From: Agromyces cavernae | GTDB taxonomy: Bacteria > Actinomycetota > Actinomycetes > Actinomycetales > Microbacteriaceae | Assembly: GCF_021044935.1 (NCBI RefSeq) | Contig: NZ_JAJNMP010000002.1 | Span: 682,001-746,000, forward strand | Length of the DNA stretch: 64,000 nucleotides | Direction: 5' to 3' | Shown: positions 62,044-64,000 of the stretch, in pieces | How the letters are laid out: each line of letters opens with the position of its first letter | Numbering within the stretch: position 1 is the stretch's first letter | The notes under the pieces: generated by a model | Told to the model about the DNA's origin: nothing | Seen by the model: only the letters and a program-made list of their open reading frames with translations | The model's database searches: none | Made by a program: the position numbers and the translations under genes

Positions 62044-63240
62044 TCACCCCGAGAGGGCCGTGGTCGGCGAGGTGCGTGCCGCCCGGATGGCGGGGAGCAC
62101 CCCGGCCACCGCTCCGACGACGACCGTGACGACCACGCCTGCCACGAGCACCAGCGGCGGGATGGCGACGATCCAGCCGTTGGCGCGTGCGACGAGGGCT
62201 GTGATGAGCCAACCGATCACCGTTCCGACGAGTCCGCCGTAGGCGGCGAGCAGCATCGCCTCGACGAGGAACTGCGAGCGGATGTGCCGGCGGGTGGCTC
62301 CGAGCGAGCGGCGCATGCCGATCTCCCGACGGCGTTCGAGGACCGAGATCACCATGGTGTTGGCCACGCCGATGCCGCCGACGAGCAGTGCGATGGAGCC
62401 GACCCCGACAAGCAGTCCCGTGAACGCCTGGTCCACGGTGTTCTTGGCCGCGAGCGCGTCGGATGGACGGCTCACCTTCACCTCGTTGGGCGATTCCGGG
62501 TTGATGGCGCCCGGGAGCAGGTCGCGGACGTCGGCGACGAGCGCATCGTCGGAGCGCTCGTAGATCGTGGTCGGCGAGCCGTCGAAGTCGAAGAGTTCCA
62601 TCGCGATGTCCGGCCCGATGATGGCGGCCGAGTCGAGTTCAGGTGCGAGCGGCGAGCGATCGAGTATCCCGACGACAGTGAACTGGTTCCCGCCGATCCA
62701 CACGCTCGAGCCGACATCGCGGATGCCGAGCTTCTGCGCGGCGCGCTCGCCGAGGACCACGGCGGGATAGCGTTCGGTGGCCGCGTTCAGCCGGGAGCCG
62801 CGGATGAGTTTCGAGCTCGTGGCGTCGAGAAGCGCGTTCTCGCCGACGACGACGGTGAGTCCGCCGGTCGCACCGGGGTCGACGGCGGCGTTGCGGTAGA
62901 CGTTCACCTTGTCGAGTGTCGCGATCCAGCTCGCGGTCTCGACGCCGTCGATGCGGCGCACTCGTTCCACCGCGTCGGGCGGGAGCTTCGCGTCCTCGCC
63001 GAAGAAGTCGGTACCCGCGGACGCGGTCAGCATGTTCGTGCCGAGTGACGCGAGCTTCTCGCGGACGAGGGCCTCGCTCGAGGTCGAGATGCCGATGACC
63101 GCGATCATCGCGGCGATGCCGATCGCGATGCCGAGCGCGGAGAGCGCAGCCCGCATCGGATGGGCTTTCAACCCGTGGCTGCCGAGGCCGAGGAGGTCAC
63201 CGAATCGCAGTCGTGATCGTCGTTCGGTCGCCGGCATCAT
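62044..63240 (-). CDS. MacB-type ABC transporter permease
   Basis: A 398-aa FtsX/MacB-family permease: one N-terminal helix (about residues 30-55, ALSALGIAIGIAAMIAVIG), a 200-aa periplasmic-type domain and three C-terminal helices (about residues 275-300, 325-350, 360-390), with the hallmark LERRREIGMRRSLGATRRHI cytoplasmic loop. It pairs with the ATPase (ATGA overlap) and the adaptor at the window end to form a MacAB-like efflux pump; in Gram-positive bacteria such pumps export peptides or drugs. Confidence 0.93.
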   Translation of the reverse strand: MMPATERRSRLRFGDLLGLGSHGLKAHPMRAALSALGIAIGIAAMIAVIGISTSSEALVREKLASLGTNMLTASAGTDFFGEDAKLPPDAVERVRRIDGVETASWIATLDKVNVYRNAAVDPGATGGLTVVVGENALLDATSSKLIRGSRLNAATERYPAVVLGERAAQKLGIRDVGSSVWIGGNQFTVVGILDRSPLAPELDSAAIIGPDIAMELFDFDGSPTTIYERSDDALVADVRDLLPGAINPESPNEVKVSRPSDALAAKNTVDQAFTGLLVGVGSIALLVGGIGVANTMVISVLERRREIGMRRSLGATRRHIRSQFLVEAMLLAAYGGLVGTVIGWLITALVARANGWIVAIPPLVLVAGVVVTVVVGAVAGVLPAIRAARTSPTTALSG

Positions 63241-63935
63241 GCCACCTCCAGCGTTCGGTCGTGCTGGTCGAGTTCGATGCGTCCGTCGCGGATCGAGACC
63301 CGGCGCGGGAGACGCGCGGCCAGCTCGACGTCGTGGGTGATGACGACGACGGTCGTGCCGGACCGGTTGAGCTCGTGGAGGATCTCGACGACGGCCGCGC
63401 CGGAGCGCGTGTCGAGGCTCCCGGTCGGTTCGTCGGCGAGCAGCAGCGGCGGCTCGCCGACGACGGCGCGGGCGATGGCCACGCGCTGCCGCTCCCCGCC
63501 CGACAGTTCGCTCGGGCGATGCCCCAGCCGATGCCCGAGCCCGACACGTTCGAGGGCGACGGCCGCGCGTCGCCGTCGTTCGGCGAGCGGCACCCCGGTG
63601 TAGAGCAGTCCGGTCGCGACGTTCTCGACCGCGGTGACGCCGTCGGCGAGGTGGAACTGCTGGAACACGAATCCGATGGTGTACGCCCGGAGTCCCGAGA
63701 GTTCGGCATCCGTGAGCGTCGTGGTGTCTTCGCCGGCGATACGGATGTCTCCGGAGCTCGCTCGGTCGAGCGTGCCCATGAGGTTCAGCATCGTGGACTT
63801 GCCCGAGCCGCTGGGCCCGACGATCGCGAGCATCTCGCCTCGTTCGACCCGGAGGTCGACCCCGGCGAGCGCCACGGTCGGAGGGCTCCCGTAGCTGCGG
63901 GTCACCCCGTGCAGTTCGATGATCGGCTCGGTCAT
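63237..63935 (-). CDS. ABC transporter ATP-binding protein (MacB/LolD type)
   Basis: A 232-aa ATPase. Walker A GPSGSGKST at residues 40-48, Q-loop in FVFQQF, signature LSGGE at 144-148, Walker B LLLADEP at 165-171 and the switch His in ITHD. ATG 63935 overlaps the adaptor stop by four bases. It drives the permease downstream. Confidence 0.96.
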   Translation of the reverse strand: MTEPIIELHGVTRSYGSPPTVALAGVDLRVERGEMLAIVGPSGSGKSTMLNLMGTLDRASSGDIRIAGEDTTTLTDAELSGLRAYTIGFVFQQFHLADGVTAVENVATGLLYTGVPLAERRRRAAVALERVGLGHRLGHRPSELSGGERQRVAIARAVVGEPPLLLADEPTGSLDTRSGAAVVEILHELNRSGTTVVVITHDVELAARLPRRVSIRDGRIELDQHDRTLEVA

Positions 63936-64000
63936 TCGCCCACCACCACCCTGTCGCCCTCCTCGAGATCGCCGCCGGTCACCTCGACCATGCCGTCGGC
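63932..64000 (-). CDS. C-terminal end of an HlyD/MacA-type efflux adaptor (partial)
   Basis: Only 22 codons plus a TGA are inside the window: DGMVEVTGGDLEEGDRVVVG. The pattern (VEV-x-x-GL-x-x-GD-x-VV) is the typical ending of periplasmic-adaptor/HlyD-family proteins, and it overlaps the ATPase start, so it is most likely the MacA-like subunit of the same pump. Confidence 0.75.
   Translation of the reverse strand, partial: ADGMVEVTGGDLEEGDRVVVGE

Noticed and set aside
1..64000. CRISPR arrays, prophage, IS elements or integrons
   Set aside because: No spaced direct repeats of CRISPR type, no transposase, integrase or phage structural genes, and composition is uniform.

Overview
The window is about 70% GC, densely coding, with GTG/TTG starts, ATGA stop-start overlaps and TAnnnT-type -10 boxes. 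Gene content and order (smc-ftsY, mutM-rnc-rpmF-yceD, coaD, recG, ddl-gpsA-plsC-murA-leuDC, a PknB-type kinase with FHA and PP2C partners) point to a chromosomal segment of a high-GC Gram-positive actinobacterium, most likely a Microbacteriaceae member near Agromyces/Leifsonia (genus is inference). I see no prophage, IS element, CRISPR array or island of foreign composition.

1-28.6 kb, core genome. Mostly minus strand: ftsY (cut by the window edge), smc, mutM, rnc, rpmF, yceD, then a MoxR-DUF58-transglutaminase module (11.6-16.4 kb) lying between yceD and coaD, then coaD, recG and a TPR gene. Plus-strand genes interrupt this series: a flavin-dependent LLM oxidoreductase translationally coupled to a GH13 trehalose-synthase-like enzyme, a tandem GNAT acetyltransferase and a SAM methyltransferase. 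From 20 to 28.6 kb: rsmD, thiL, a DUF3515 lipoprotein and a cell-wall/lipid/leucine run (ddl, gpsA, plsC, murA, leuD, leuC). A 14-codon ORF with three consecutive Leu codons and a perfect 11-bp hairpin precede leuC, which looks like leucine attenuation.

28.7-49.4 kb, a 20-kb signalling and surface-assembly locus, all on the minus strand. In transcription order: PP2C phosphatase, FHA protein, membrane Ser/Thr kinase, FHA-like/winged-helix protein, two giant tandem paralogues (about 1780 aa each; membrane anchor, propeller-like head, many Ig/cadherin-like repeats, two Fn3 domains, different C-terminal caps), MoxR AAA+ ATPase, DUF58 protein, a membrane transglutaminase-like protein that has lost its catalytic Cys and His, and a last FHA protein. 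The gene set matches what I remember as the bifidobacterial PFNA cluster (kinase, Fn3, AAA ATPase, DUF58, transglutaminase, PP2C, FHA). A palindrome plus -10 motif is shared by the promoter regions of moxR and of the second giant gene. A plausible reading is that the kinase/phosphatase/FHA proteins control display or assembly of the giant surface proteins by the MoxR-DUF58-pseudo-transglutaminase module.

49.4-64 kb, mixed. A TerC-family exporter lies behind a clear yybP-ykoY manganese riboswitch whose switching helix with the ribosome binding site can be read from the sequence. Then a UPF0114 membrane protein, tRNA-Glu(CTC), a diacylglycerol-kinase-like lipid kinase, a metallo-beta-lactamase-fold hydrolase, a 616-aa xxxLxxG heptad-repeat membrane protein, a class A penicillin-binding protein, a cytochrome-b-like membrane protein, two alpha/beta hydrolases, a WYL regulator divergent from the epoxide hydrolase across a perfect operator palindrome, and a MacB-type ABC efflux system cut at the window end.
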